A stretch of 29,217 nucleotides of DNA. Source: Stenotrophomonas sp. GTDB lineage: Bacteria > Pseudomonadota > Gammaproteobacteria > Xanthomonadales > Xanthomonadaceae. The stretch spans positions 1 to 29,217 of the forward strand of contig DQIG01000346.1 in the NCBI GenBank assembly GCA_003525885.1. The letters run 5' to 3'. A model generated the notes under the pieces. The model had not been told where the DNA came from and did not search any database. It saw only the letters and a list, made by a program, of their open reading frames with translations. How positions within the stretch are numbered: the first letter of the stretch is position 1; the number at the start of each line of letters is the position of its first letter. The translations under genes were made by a program, and so were the position numbers. This document shows, one piece after another, positions 22,293-29,217 of this stretch.

Positions 22293-23060
22293 ATGGGCGA
22301 CTCTTCCTCCCTCGCAGGTACTGGCAGGGCCTACCAGGAGCATCTGGCGCCTGCACCACTGCGCGGCCACTTTGGCCATCTGTGGCAGAGCCAGCTTCCT
22401 GCAGATACCGATGGGCGCATCACCGTATTGCCCGATGGCTGCGTGGATATCCTCTGGCGCGACGGTGCGTTGTTCGTTGTCGGCCCCGATCGCGTTGCAG
22501 CGCACCCGGCGCTGGCACCCGGTGCGCAGGTGTTGGGGGCACGTTTCCGCCCCGGACAAGCGTTGGCCGCGCTGGGCCTGCCCTTGGCCGACATCATCGG
22601 CCAGGCCGTGCCGCTGGTGGATCTGAAAGGCAGGTGGGCGCTGAAGGCTGCGGCCTCCATCGGCGATACCGCGCCTGCGCAACGCCTGCATCGGATGGCG
22701 CACTGCCTGCAGCAGCACATGGAAGCAGCCACGCTCGACACCCCGGCGCAGCGTGCGCATGCATTGTTCCAGGCACTTGCCCGAGGCGATGCCACGCTGG
22801 ATGAGCTGGCCGCACGCCTGAGCCTGAGCCCGCGCAGCCTGCGGCGCTTCAGCCAGTCACAGTTCGGCTACGGCGCCAAGACGCTGGAGCGGATCCTGCG
22901 CCTGCAACGTTTCCTTCGCCACAGCCGCGCGCTGCCGCAGCACTCGCTGGCGATGCTGGCCGCTGATGCCGGCTATGCCGACCAGGCCCACCTCAGCCGC
23001 GAGGCGCGCGAGCTGGCCGGCATGACCGCCGGCGAACTGCGCCTGGAATGGGGGCAATGA
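22293..23060 (+). CDS. AraC-family transcriptional regulator
   Basis: 255 aa from ATG 22293. The N-terminal sensing domain (DUF6597-like, with LPDGCVDILWRDGALFVVGPD) is followed by the two helix-turn-helix units: LDELAARLSLSPRSLRRFSQSQFGYGAKTLERILRLQRFLR and LAMLAADAGYADQAHLSREARELAGMTAGELR. The start is uncertain: ATG 22266 is in frame but lies at the edge of the ax21 terminator, and 22293 lacks a strong ribosome site. It sits directly before the VOC gene, 67 bases away; regulators of this type often control an adjacent VOC gene. Confidence 0.88.
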   Translation: MGDSSSLAGTGRAYQEHLAPAPLRGHFGHLWQSQLPADTDGRITVLPDGCVDILWRDGALFVVGPDRVAAHPALAPGAQVLGARFRPGQALAALGLPLADIIGQAVPLVDLKGRWALKAAASIGDTAPAQRLHRMAHCLQQHMEAATLDTPAQRAHALFQALARGDATLDELAARLSLSPRSLRRFSQSQFGYGAKTLERILRLQRFLRHSRALPQHSLAMLAADAGYADQAHLSREARELAGMTAGELRLEWGQ

Positions 23061-23127
23061 TGGCCGTTTCGTTCAAGACCACCGTGCCGCATTGATCGAC
23101 GCTGGGCTCCCACCACGGAGCTACGCC

Positions 23128-23496
23128 ATGAATCCCGCTACAACCCACGATACCGGACGCCGCATCGACAACATCGAATTCAACGTCGCTGACATCGCGC
23201 GCAGCAAACGCTTCTACGGTGAGGTGTTCGGCTGGCACTTCACCGACTATGGCCCGGCCTACACCGAGTTCGACGACGGCCGCCTGAAAGGAGGATTCGC
23301 CGCCGACGCGCCGGTGCGCGCACTGGGCGGTCCGTTGGTGATTCTCTACTGCGCGGACCTTGCCGATGCCCAGCAGCGCGTGCTCGCCGCCGGTGGCGAG
23401 GTGGTGCAGGCGGCGTTTGCGTTCCCCGGTGGCCGCCGCTTCCACTTCCGCGATCTGGATGGCTACGAACTGGCGGTCTGGAGTGATGTGGGCTGA
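23128..23496 (+). CDS. VOC-superfamily (glyoxalase/bleomycin-resistance fold) protein
   Basis: 122 aa. The beta-alpha-beta-beta-beta units are visible: RRIDNIEFNVADIARSKRFYGEVFGWHFTDYGPAYTEFDDGRLKGGF and LGGPLVILYCADLADAQQRVLAAGGEVVQAAFAFPGGRRFHFRDLDGYELAVWSD. The Glu near the end (GYELAVW) is a typical metal ligand; the first His ligand is Asn/Glu here (IDNIEF), so metal binding is uncertain. GGAG lies before ATG 23128. It follows the AraC regulator. Confidence 0.88.
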   Translation: MNPATTHDTGRRIDNIEFNVADIARSKRFYGEVFGWHFTDYGPAYTEFDDGRLKGGFAADAPVRALGGPLVILYCADLADAQQRVLAAGGEVVQAAFAFPGGRRFHFRDLDGYELAVWSDVG

Positions 23497-23618
23497 CGTC
23501 TTCGCGCCTTCTGCCGGTGGACGGAACGAGAACCGCTCCGTCCCCGGTCAGGCGGTTCCGCTATGATCGCCGGCACGTCGCCACGCGATGCGCCCGTCTC
23601 AAGCCAGCAGGAACTGCC

Positions 23619-24593
23619 GTGAATTCCCAGCCCGCACCGATCACCGCCCTCAACCACACCCTCGACAACGAGCCGCAGCAGATCACCGCGCCGCTCACCC
23701 ATTCGGCGGCGTTCCTGGTGCTGAAGGTGAAGGATGACGAGGCGTCGATCGCCAAGGCGCGCGACGTGCTGGCCAGCACCGATGATCTGATCAAGAACAC
23801 CGCCATCCGCGAGATCGAGCGCACCTTCACCTGCAACGTGGCCATCGGCCATCGCATATGGCAATCGCTGGTCGGCACCACGCCGCCGCGCGAGCTCCAG
23901 CCCTTCCGCGAGATCAAGGGCGCGACCCACACGGCCGTGTCCACGCCGGGCGACCTGCTGTACCACATCCGCGCACGCACCATGGACCTGATCGTGGCGT
24001 TCGAGCGCAACCTGCTGATGGCCTTCGGCGATGCGGTGGAAACGGTCGATGACGTGGCCGGTTTCCGCTATTTCGATGGCCGCGACCTGCTCGACTTCGT
24101 CGATGGCACGGCCAACCCGGAAGGGCTGTCGCTGCCGGAGGCCACCATCGTGGGCGAGGAAGACCCGGAACATGCCGGTGGCAGCTACGTGGTGGTGCAG
24201 AAATACCTGCACAACCTCGATGCCTGGCGTGCGCAGAAGACCGAGGCGCAGGAAGCGATCATCGGCCGCACCAAGCACGACAATATCGAGCTGGACGATG
24301 CGCCGGCCGATGCCCAGAAGTCGCACAAGACGCTGTGCACCATCGAGGACGCCGACGGCGAGCACGAGATCCTGCGCGACAACATGCCGTTCGCCAACCC
24401 GGGCCGTGGCGAGTACGGCACCTACTTCATCGGCTACACCCGCCGCCTGTGGGTCATCGAGAAGATGCTCGAGCGCATGTTCATCGGCAATCCCGCGCCG
24501 CTGCACGACCGCATCCTCGACTTCTCCACCGCCACCACCGGCGTGACCTTCTTCGCGCCGTCGCGCAAGGTGCTGGCCGACCTGGGCGAGTGA
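23619..24593 (+). CDS. Dye-decolorizing (DyP-type) heme peroxidase
   Basis: 324 aa from GTG 23619 (AGGA upstream). DyP peroxidases use H2O2 with heme b to oxidise dyes, phenols or metals. The distal GxxDG motif RDLLDFVDGTANPEG (D162), the proximal heme ligand H236 in AQKSHKT and the distal Arg R253 in ILRDNMPFANPGRGEYGTYFIGY all match the YfeX-like P/B class. No signal peptide is seen, so it is cytoplasmic. The C-terminus (RKVLADLGE) lacks an encapsulin-targeting tail. It follows the VOC gene on the same strand. Confidence 0.95.
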   Translation: MNSQPAPITALNHTLDNEPQQITAPLTHSAAFLVLKVKDDEASIAKARDVLASTDDLIKNTAIREIERTFTCNVAIGHRIWQSLVGTTPPRELQPFREIKGATHTAVSTPGDLLYHIRARTMDLIVAFERNLLMAFGDAVETVDDVAGFRYFDGRDLLDFVDGTANPEGLSLPEATIVGEEDPEHAGGSYVVVQKYLHNLDAWRAQKTEAQEAIIGRTKHDNIELDDAPADAQKSHKTLCTIEDADGEHEILRDNMPFANPGRGEYGTYFIGYTRRLWVIEKMLERMFIGNPAPLHDRILDFSTATTGVTFFAPSRKVLADLGE

Positions 24594-24675
24594 TCCGGGC
24601 CATCACCGGCCGCCATCTGCCTGTCATCTATGGCGCCGACCATGGCGCGTTGGATGAGAGCGCAGGAGGCAGGTG

Positions 24676-25095
24676 ATGGCCATGGCAGGGAACAGGACCG
24701 GCATGCGCCGCTGGTGGCGGCCACTGGCCGCAGTGTTCGGCGCATTGGCACTGGGGAGTGCCTCGGTGTCCGCACAGGAAGCCCCTGCGCACTGGATGGC
24801 CTACGCCGCCGCAGTGGGCGGCCAGCTGCAGCAGCGCCTGCAGCAGGAGCAGGACCCGCAGGCGCAGCGCGTGCTGGAATGGCTGCAGGCACATCCGGAT
24901 ACGCCGACGCCACTGCCAGTGAGCGTATGGATCGCGGCGGATGGCCGCATTTCGAAACTGGAGTTCGACAGCCTGGGTGACCCCCAGGTCGACGCCGATC
25001 TGCGCGCGACGCTCCAGGCCGCGCCGTTGCAGGCGGCACCGCCGGCCGACATGCGCCAGCCGATGCGATTGGGCTTGGTGCTGGAGCCGAAGTAG
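24676..25095 (+). CDS. Periplasmic TonB-C-terminal-like protein
   Basis: 139 aa. A signal sequence (RRWWRPLAAVFGALALGSASVSAQEA) is followed by a helix (ALQQRLQQEQDPQAQRVLEWLQ) and a domain PLPVSVWIAADGRISKLEFDSLGDPQVDADLRATLQAAPLQAAPPADMRQPMRLGLVLEP. This reads like the C-terminal domain of TonB (strand, DGR turn, paired helix, P...L strand), but there is no Pro-rich spanning region, so it is not a full TonB. AGGAGG precedes ATG 24676. Its stop codon TAG lies inside a SMAG repeat. It is convergent with the thiamine uptake genes. Confidence 0.72.
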   Translation: MAMAGNRTGMRRWWRPLAAVFGALALGSASVSAQEAPAHWMAYAAAVGGQLQQRLQQEQDPQAQRVLEWLQAHPDTPTPLPVSVWIAADGRISKLEFDSLGDPQVDADLRATLQAAPLQAAPPADMRQPMRLGLVLEPK

Positions 25096-25157
25096 ATCCA
25101 CGCCATGCGTGGATGGGCCCAGCGGTGACCCCTCAGCCACGCATGGCGTGGCTCTAC
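25092..25157. repeat. SMAG (GTAG) palindrome pair, second subtype
   Basis: GTAGATCCACGCCATGCGTG (from 25092 to 25114) and its near-perfect inverse (25135-25157) face each other across 20 bases. Each copy forms a CCACGC/GCGTGG hairpin. This is the subtype with the ATCCACGCC stem. The pair lies between convergent genes and supplies the stop codon of the 24676-25095 gene. Confidence 0.88.
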
Positions 25158-25186
25158 TGTGGATGGCCAGCGCCCGGCCCTTCGCA

Positions 25187-25771
25187 TCAACGCGCGGGTG
25201 CACCTTGTGGCTCGCGCGCGGCCGCGCTCCATGCGCGCAGGCCGAACACGGCCAGGCCGAGGAAGAACACGTACAGCGCGGCGGTCACGTGCAGCGACTT
25301 GAACAGGTACGCACCCACGTAGACCACGTCCACGGCAATCCACACCCACCAGCAGGCCACGTGGCGGCGCGCCTGCCACCACTGGCCGACCAGGCTCAGG
25401 CCGGTCAGCAGGGCATCCAGCCACGGCAGGGCGGCGTCGGTGAAGCTGTGCATGGCCGCGCCCAGCGCCACACCACCACACACGCCGATGGCCAGATCGC
25501 GCAGCAGCTTGCCACGTGCCAGCGGCACGATGCGGATGCTGCCTTCATCGGCGGCATGCTGGCGCCAGTTGATCCAGCCGTAGACCAGGAAGCCGCCGAA
25601 GATCACCTGCAACAGCGTGTCCGAGTACAGCTTGGCCTCGGCGAACACCAGCCCGTACAGCGTCACCGACAGCAGGCCTACCGGCCACGCTGCCAACCGG
25701 CGCCGGGCCATCAGCCAGACGCCGAGGATGCTGCACAGCGCGGCGCTCCACTCGAGCATCACGCCGCTCAC
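25187..25771 (-). CDS. pnuT: PnuC-family vitamin transporter, probably thiamine (PnuT)
   Basis: 194 aa, about seven membrane helices. The PnuC hallmarks are WPVGLLSVTLYGLVFAEAKLYSDTLLQVIFGGFLVYGWINW and the substrate-site run VACWWVWIAVDVVYVGAYLFKSLHVTALYV-like segment near the end. PnuC proteins import nicotinamide riboside, while PnuT relatives import thiamine. Placement in the TPP-riboswitch operon favours thiamine (inference from known thiamine regulons). It starts with a GTG that overlaps the receptor stop as GTGA, so the two are translationally coupled. MLEW four codons in is an alternative start. Confidence 0.88.
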   Translation of the reverse strand: MSGVMLEWSAALCSILGVWLMARRRLAAWPVGLLSVTLYGLVFAEAKLYSDTLLQVIFGGFLVYGWINWRQHAADEGSIRIVPLARGKLLRDLAIGVCGGVALGAAMHSFTDAALPWLDALLTGLSLVGQWWQARRHVACWWVWIAVDVVYVGAYLFKSLHVTAALYVFFLGLAVFGLRAWSAAAREPQGAPAR

Positions 25772-27957
25772 AGCGCGAACGTCACCGACAGGCGGGCCTG
25801 TCGCGGCGCGCCGGGGAACAGGTAGTAGTCACCGCCGCTGCTGCCGGTATCGCGCCAGTAGAAGCGGTTGAACACGTTGTCCACCGACAGGTTCCAGGTC
25901 ACTGCGCGCTCGTGCAGGCGATGCTGGAAACGCAGGCCGGCATCGAACACCGAATAGTCCGGTGCGCGCACGCCACCGTCCGCGCGTGCCACGTTGGCAC
26001 CGGCATAGCGCCAGCCGCCGGTCACATCCAGGCCCTGCACGAACGGCAGCGCGTAGGCCACATGCACGCTGGCACGCACCTTCGGCACATTCACCAACTG
26101 ATGGCCTTCATAGGCCGGCGTGCCGGTGTCGCGCGCGCGCGCCTGCAGCATGCTGGCGCTGGCCACGATCTGCAGCGCATCGGTCAGCTGCCCGTTGGCA
26201 GTCAGCTCCAGGCCGGTGTGGGTCTGTGTGCCTTCCTCGACGAAGGTGTAGCCGACGTCGCTGTTGTCGGGCTTGGCGTACTGGTACGGCTGCGAGATGC
26301 GGAACACGGCCGCACCCAGCGTCAGCGCCTCGACCGGCACGTATTTCACGCCCACTTCCAGCTGGCGCGACTGCACCGACGGCAGGAAGGTGTCGGCATT
26401 GCTGGTCCAGAACGGCGCCTCCTGGCCCAGCGAAATGCCGCGCACATAGCTGGCATAGGCGTTGAGCTGGTCGGTGGCCTTCCACACCACGGCGGTCTGC
26501 GGCAGGAAGCGCGACAAGCGGCTGTGCCGCTGCGGCACCCCGCGCTTGTCGTAGGCACGCTCATCGAGGCGCACGAAGCGGCCACCGGCCAGCCACTGCC
26601 AGTCATCACCGAAGCTCATCCGGTCCAACGCGAAGAACGCGGTCTGGCGGCTGTCCAGGCGCCGAGCGGACGGCCCCGGCATCTTCGGCGACGGCTCGAA
26701 CACCGGCACCTGTGCGTCGTGGATGTTGCTGGTACCGACGTACTCGTTGACGCTCGGGCGCTTGTCCACGGTGCGGCGGAAGTAGTCGGCACCCACGGTC
26801 AGCTGATGGCCGACGCTGCCGGTCTCGAATTGGCCGCGCAGCTCGGCACGGGCCTGCTGGTTGCGGCGGGTATCGTCCGGGCTGCGATAGTCGTAGACAT
26901 CGTAGTCGCCGTTGGGCGCGAAGTAGTTGCCCGGTACGCTGCCATCGGCGCACTGCACAGCGTAGTAGCAGCCGTAGGCGAAGGCGACGTTGTCATCGAT
27001 CACCGAGCGGCTGTGGCCGACCGAGACGCGCGACTGCCAGGCGTCGTTGAAATCGTAGGTGTGCAGCGCGGTGATATTGGTGCTGGCGATATCCACCTGG
27101 CGCTGCCACGGCTGGTAGCCGAGCAGGTGTTCGCGGTCGACGCCGCGCGGCAGTTCGCGTGCGCCCAGCAGCTGGTAGCCGGACACCGAACGCTGCGAGC
27201 TGGTCTGGTAGTTGGCATCCACCTCCAGCTTGCCGCGCTCGCCGATCAGCCAGTCGGCGGCGAGCGAGTAGAAGTTGCGGCGGCCATCGGCGTGCTCGAC
27301 ATAGGAGTTGCTGGAATCCCAAGCGGCATTCAGGCGCAGGCCGAAGCGCGGGGTGATCCAGTGGCCGACATCGACGGCGACGTAGCGCGAGCCTTCCGAA
27401 TCGGTACCGAGCGTGGCGGTGCGCACTTCGGCCGGGCGCTTGCCGATGTAGTTGATGATGCCGCCCGGTGCCATCACGCCTGCGGCCAGGCCGGCTTCAC
27501 CCTTGAGGATCTCCACCGACTGTACGTTCTCCAACGCCAGGCGTTGTTCGCCGGCGATCGACAGGCCGTTGAAGCGGTAGCCGGTGGCGGCGTCCAGGGC
27601 GAAGCCGCGGACGGCGATGTTCTGGTAGTAGCCCACCGGCGCATAGGCATCCCCCAGCGAGGCATCGTTGCTGGCCAGCTCGGACAGTGAGCGCACCTGG
27701 CGGCGGTCGAGGTAATCGCGCTCGAGCACGTTCACCGACGCCGGCGTGTCCTTCCAGCTGCCGCCACCGAAGGCGTTCACGCGCGAAGTGTCAGTCTTCG
27801 GTTTGCCGGCCTGCACGCGCACCGCTGCCAGTTCGGTGGGTGAGCGTTCGGCGCCGGCGGCAGCCGCGTCGGTGGCAGCGTCAGCCTCGCTGGCATGCAG
27901 CGGCAGTGCGGCGCAGAGGGCGAGGGAGAGCAGGGTGGGGCGCAGGCAGCGGTTCAT
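25768..27957 (-). CDS. TonB-dependent outer-membrane receptor, probably for thiamine
   Basis: 729 aa. Signal peptide MNRCLRPTLLSLALCAALPLHA. The plug domain (about 55-190) holds KDTPASVNVLERDYLDRRQVRSLSELASND and VEILKGEAGLAAGVMAPGGIINYIGKRP. The beta-barrel that follows ends RQARLSVTFAL with the terminal-strand aromatic and Leu. It resembles siderophore receptors in sequence, but the TPP riboswitch 80 bases upstream and the overlapping PnuC-type gene indicate thiamine or a thiamine derivative as cargo; this is inference from known THI-element regulons. ATG 27957 is chosen for the signal peptide. The frame open to 28041 runs into the riboswitch. Confidence 0.93.
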   Translation of the reverse strand: MNRCLRPTLLSLALCAALPLHASEADAATDAAAAGAERSPTELAAVRVQAGKPKTDTSRVNAFGGGSWKDTPASVNVLERDYLDRRQVRSLSELASNDASLGDAYAPVGYYQNIAVRGFALDAATGYRFNGLSIAGEQRLALENVQSVEILKGEAGLAAGVMAPGGIINYIGKRPAEVRTATLGTDSEGSRYVAVDVGHWITPRFGLRLNAAWDSSNSYVEHADGRRNFYSLAADWLIGERGKLEVDANYQTSSQRSVSGYQLLGARELPRGVDREHLLGYQPWQRQVDIASTNITALHTYDFNDAWQSRVSVGHSRSVIDDNVAFAYGCYYAVQCADGSVPGNYFAPNGDYDVYDYRSPDDTRRNQQARAELRGQFETGSVGHQLTVGADYFRRTVDKRPSVNEYVGTSNIHDAQVPVFEPSPKMPGPSARRLDSRQTAFFALDRMSFGDDWQWLAGGRFVRLDERAYDKRGVPQRHSRLSRFLPQTAVVWKATDQLNAYASYVRGISLGQEAPFWTSNADTFLPSVQSRQLEVGVKYVPVEALTLGAAVFRISQPYQYAKPDNSDVGYTFVEEGTQTHTGLELTANGQLTDALQIVASASMLQARARDTGTPAYEGHQLVNVPKVRASVHVAYALPFVQGLDVTGGWRYAGANVARADGGVRAPDYSVFDAGLRFQHRLHERAVTWNLSVDNVFNRFYWRDTGSSGGDYYLFPGAPRQARLSVTFAL

Positions 27958-28037
27958 TCGGTTCGTCTTCGGACAACAAGGGAGACGAAGCGACGGCGCG
28001 CAGGTGCACCGGCCCATGATGGGGGTGTGGCTGCGGC

Positions 28038-28119
28038 TCAAAGCTCCCTACGCCGGTGCAAACCGGATCAGGTTCCAAGGGACTCTCTCAGCCTGGCAGA
28101 TCCAGGCACCCCCGCTTCA
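28038..28119 (-). promoter_or_regulatory. TPP riboswitch (THI element)
   Basis: On the minus strand the conserved aptamer segments appear in order: GGGGGTGCC, GGCTGAGAGAGTCCCTT, GAACCTGATCCGG and CACCGGCGTAGGGA. The closing P1 stem is GAAGC with GCTTT. The order and spacing match the thiM/thiC class. Binding of thiamine pyrophosphate should lower expression of the receptor and transporter downstream. The expression platform (27958-28037) has no clear terminator. A TTCGTC/GACGAA pairing near the receptor start may control ribosome access. Confidence 0.96.
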
Positions 28120-28156
28120 GGTGACCATTTCACTACAAATGGTACGGATTTGCGAG

Positions 28157-28218
28157 CCGACGCCCTTCAGGCGTCGGGGTCAGATCCCTTTCCGCAGGAA
28201 AGGGATCTGACCCCGACG
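28157..28218. repeat. Overlapping palindromes between phosphotransferase gene and riboswitch
   Basis: A perfect 22-bp inverted repeat with a 3-base loop (28172-28193, GCA, 28197-28218; core GGGTCAGATCCCTTTCC) overlaps an 8-bp hairpin (28157-28164 with 28170-28177). Both cannot form at once. The large palindrome resembles a repeat I recall as common in Stenotrophomonas genomes. It begins 15 bases after the phosphotransferase stop and may end that transcript. Confidence 0.85.
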
Positions 28219-28232
28219 GTGTGCCAACCGAG

Positions 28233-29217
28233 TCACGCCGCCGCGTGCAGGGCCTGCAGCAGCGCCTTTCCGGGCGGGCTGTGGAACCACGCCGGATGGC
28301 CCAGCATGAAGGGTTGCCAGGCCACGTCGGCATTCGCAGTCGAGCCGGTGACACCTTCGAAGTACTCCACTTCGGACAGTGCGAAGTCGAAATGCACCAT
28401 CGGCAGCAGGTCGGCCAACAGGTGCACGCGTGCCGCCGACAGCGGCAGCACCTCGCGGTAGCCGTCGAGCAACGCCAGCGCGATATCGATGCGCACCGCC
28501 TCCCGGCCGCGCTCCAGTTCCAGCCACGCCACCGCGTTGCGCTCGATTGCCGTGGCGAGGTCGAACAGCGCGCTGGTGGGCGAAGCCAAGCCGAAATCCA
28601 GCACGGTACTGACCTGCCCGTCGCGCCACAGCAGGTTGGAAACATGCCAGTCGTTGTGCGCCCACAACCGTGGCTCATCGCGCAGACGCTCGGCCAGGCC
28701 GGCATGCCACGGCAGTACGTCGCGCTGCAGCTGCGCTTCCCACGGAATGCGCGCGAGATAGCGGGCCAGCCCGGGGCGTTCGCGCAGACCTGCCTTGATG
28801 GCCGCGATCGGATCGTCGGCGCGGATCAGATCGTCGCGCGCGACCAGCACATGGGTGCTGCGCTGGGGCGCGTGGTAGCTGGCTGCGGCACGGTGCAGCT
28901 GTGCGAGCGCGCGTCCGGCTTCTCGGGCCTGCGCGACATCGGTCAGCAGCGACCACGACACCGCGTCGCGATACAGGTCATCGCCCACGCCGACGTCGTG
29001 CAGTTCAAACGTCCATTCCCCGTGTTCGACCGCAGTGTGGCCATCGGTCGCCGGCAGCACCTGCACCACCGGCACACCGGCAGCGGCGAGATGGGCGATG
29101 AAGTGGTGTTCTTCTTCCAGGCAGGTCGCGCTGCGCACACTATGGTGGTGGCGCTTGATGAACACCGCACCGCGCGTGCCGTTGACGATGGCGGCAGCCG
29201 ACAGCGGCCGCGGGCTT
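28233..29217 (-). CDS. Aminoglycoside/choline-kinase-fold phosphotransferase (N-terminus beyond window)
   Basis: At least 327 codons, the frame being open to the window edge. The kinase catalytic loop LWAHNDWHVSNLLW (HxDxxxxN) and the metal-binding DFG (VLDFGLASPTSALFDLATAIERN) identify the APH family. Upstream SAAAIVNGTRGAVFIKRHHHSVRS looks like the ATP-binding lobe strand with its Lys, so the GTG at 29165 is probably not the start. The substrate is unknown. The thiamine kinase ThiK of E. coli is an APH-fold enzyme and thiamine uptake genes follow, but this gene is upstream of the riboswitch, so that link is only a suggestion. Confidence 0.85.
   Translation of the reverse strand, partial: SPRPLSAAAIVNGTRGAVFIKRHHHSVRSATCLEEEHHFIAHLAAAGVPVVQVLPATDGHTAVEHGEWTFELHDVGVGDDLYRDAVSWSLLTDVAQAREAGRALAQLHRAAASYHAPQRSTHVLVARDDLIRADDPIAAIKAGLRERPGLARYLARIPWEAQLQRDVLPWHAGLAERLRDEPRLWAHNDWHVSNLLWRDGQVSTVLDFGLASPTSALFDLATAIERNAVAWLELERGREAVRIDIALALLDGYREVLPLSAARVHLLADLLPMVHFDFALSEVEYFEGVTGSTANADVAWQPFMLGHPAWFHSPPGKALLQALHAAA

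Noticed and set aside
25912..27690. 592-codon plus-strand open frame
   Set aside because: Exactly antisense to the TonB-dependent receptor, His/Gln/Gly-rich with no domain; a shadow frame.

Overview
The window is made of two unrelated bacterial sequences joined at about 4371-4391. Bases 1 to ~4380 look like a betaproteobacterium, most likely Oxalobacteraceae or Burkholderiales. They carry the minus-strand order rplM-rpsI, then argC-(DUF6776-like protein)-bactofilin-erpA, with moderate GC and AT-rich spacers. From ~4390 to the end the sequence is more GC-rich. It carries Xanthomonadaceae gene order (rhodanese-secB-gpsA, hemD-hemX-hemY, ax21) and the GTAG-type palindromic repeats (SMAG) typical of Stenotrophomonas maltophilia. 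Within about 20 bases the 5' part of an osmC-like gene passes into the middle of a Cu/Zn superoxide dismutase gene that has no start. A chimeric assembly (metagenome or mixed culture) explains this better than gene transfer.

Betaproteobacterial part: erpA (cut by the window edge), bactofilin, a membrane coiled-coil protein and argC read leftward with tight spacing, including a GTGA overlap. The rplM-rpsI operon has a clear sigma70 promoter and an intrinsic terminator. Between rplM and osmC lies a likely small RNA of ~90 nt with its own promoter, an anti-Shine-Dalgarno-like CU-rich segment and a terminator.

Stenotrophomonas part, 4.4-13.7 kb: housekeeping genes. These are the sodC fragment, a conserved hypothetical gene, a FadI-like thiolase, the heme cluster hemD-hemX-hemY (minus strand), a YiiD-type thioesterase, a small secreted protein, and the rhodanese-secB-gpsA run ending in a terminator. 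13.8-15.5 kb: a DUF4440-like secreted protein, a lipoprotein with an Ivy-like CxxHDC loop, and an orphan small gene behind a long structured leader. 15.9-18.6 kb: an arsenic resistance island, arsR-arsC-acr3 divergent from arsH across only 17 bp.

18.6-21.4 kb: a small membrane protein, an Lpp/OprI-like lipoprotein followed by an L,D-transpeptidase that seems to start with ATT, and a carbon-nitrogen hydrolase. 21.5-25.1 kb: ax21 (outer-membrane barrel) with notable 5' and 3' hairpins, an AraC-type regulator, a VOC protein, a DyP peroxidase and a TonB-C-like periplasmic protein. 25.2-29.2 kb: a thiamine uptake unit in which a TPP riboswitch precedes a TonB-dependent receptor and a PnuC/PnuT-type transporter that overlap by 4 bases. 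Upstream is a phosphotransferase gene cut by the window end, with a long perfect palindrome between it and the riboswitch.
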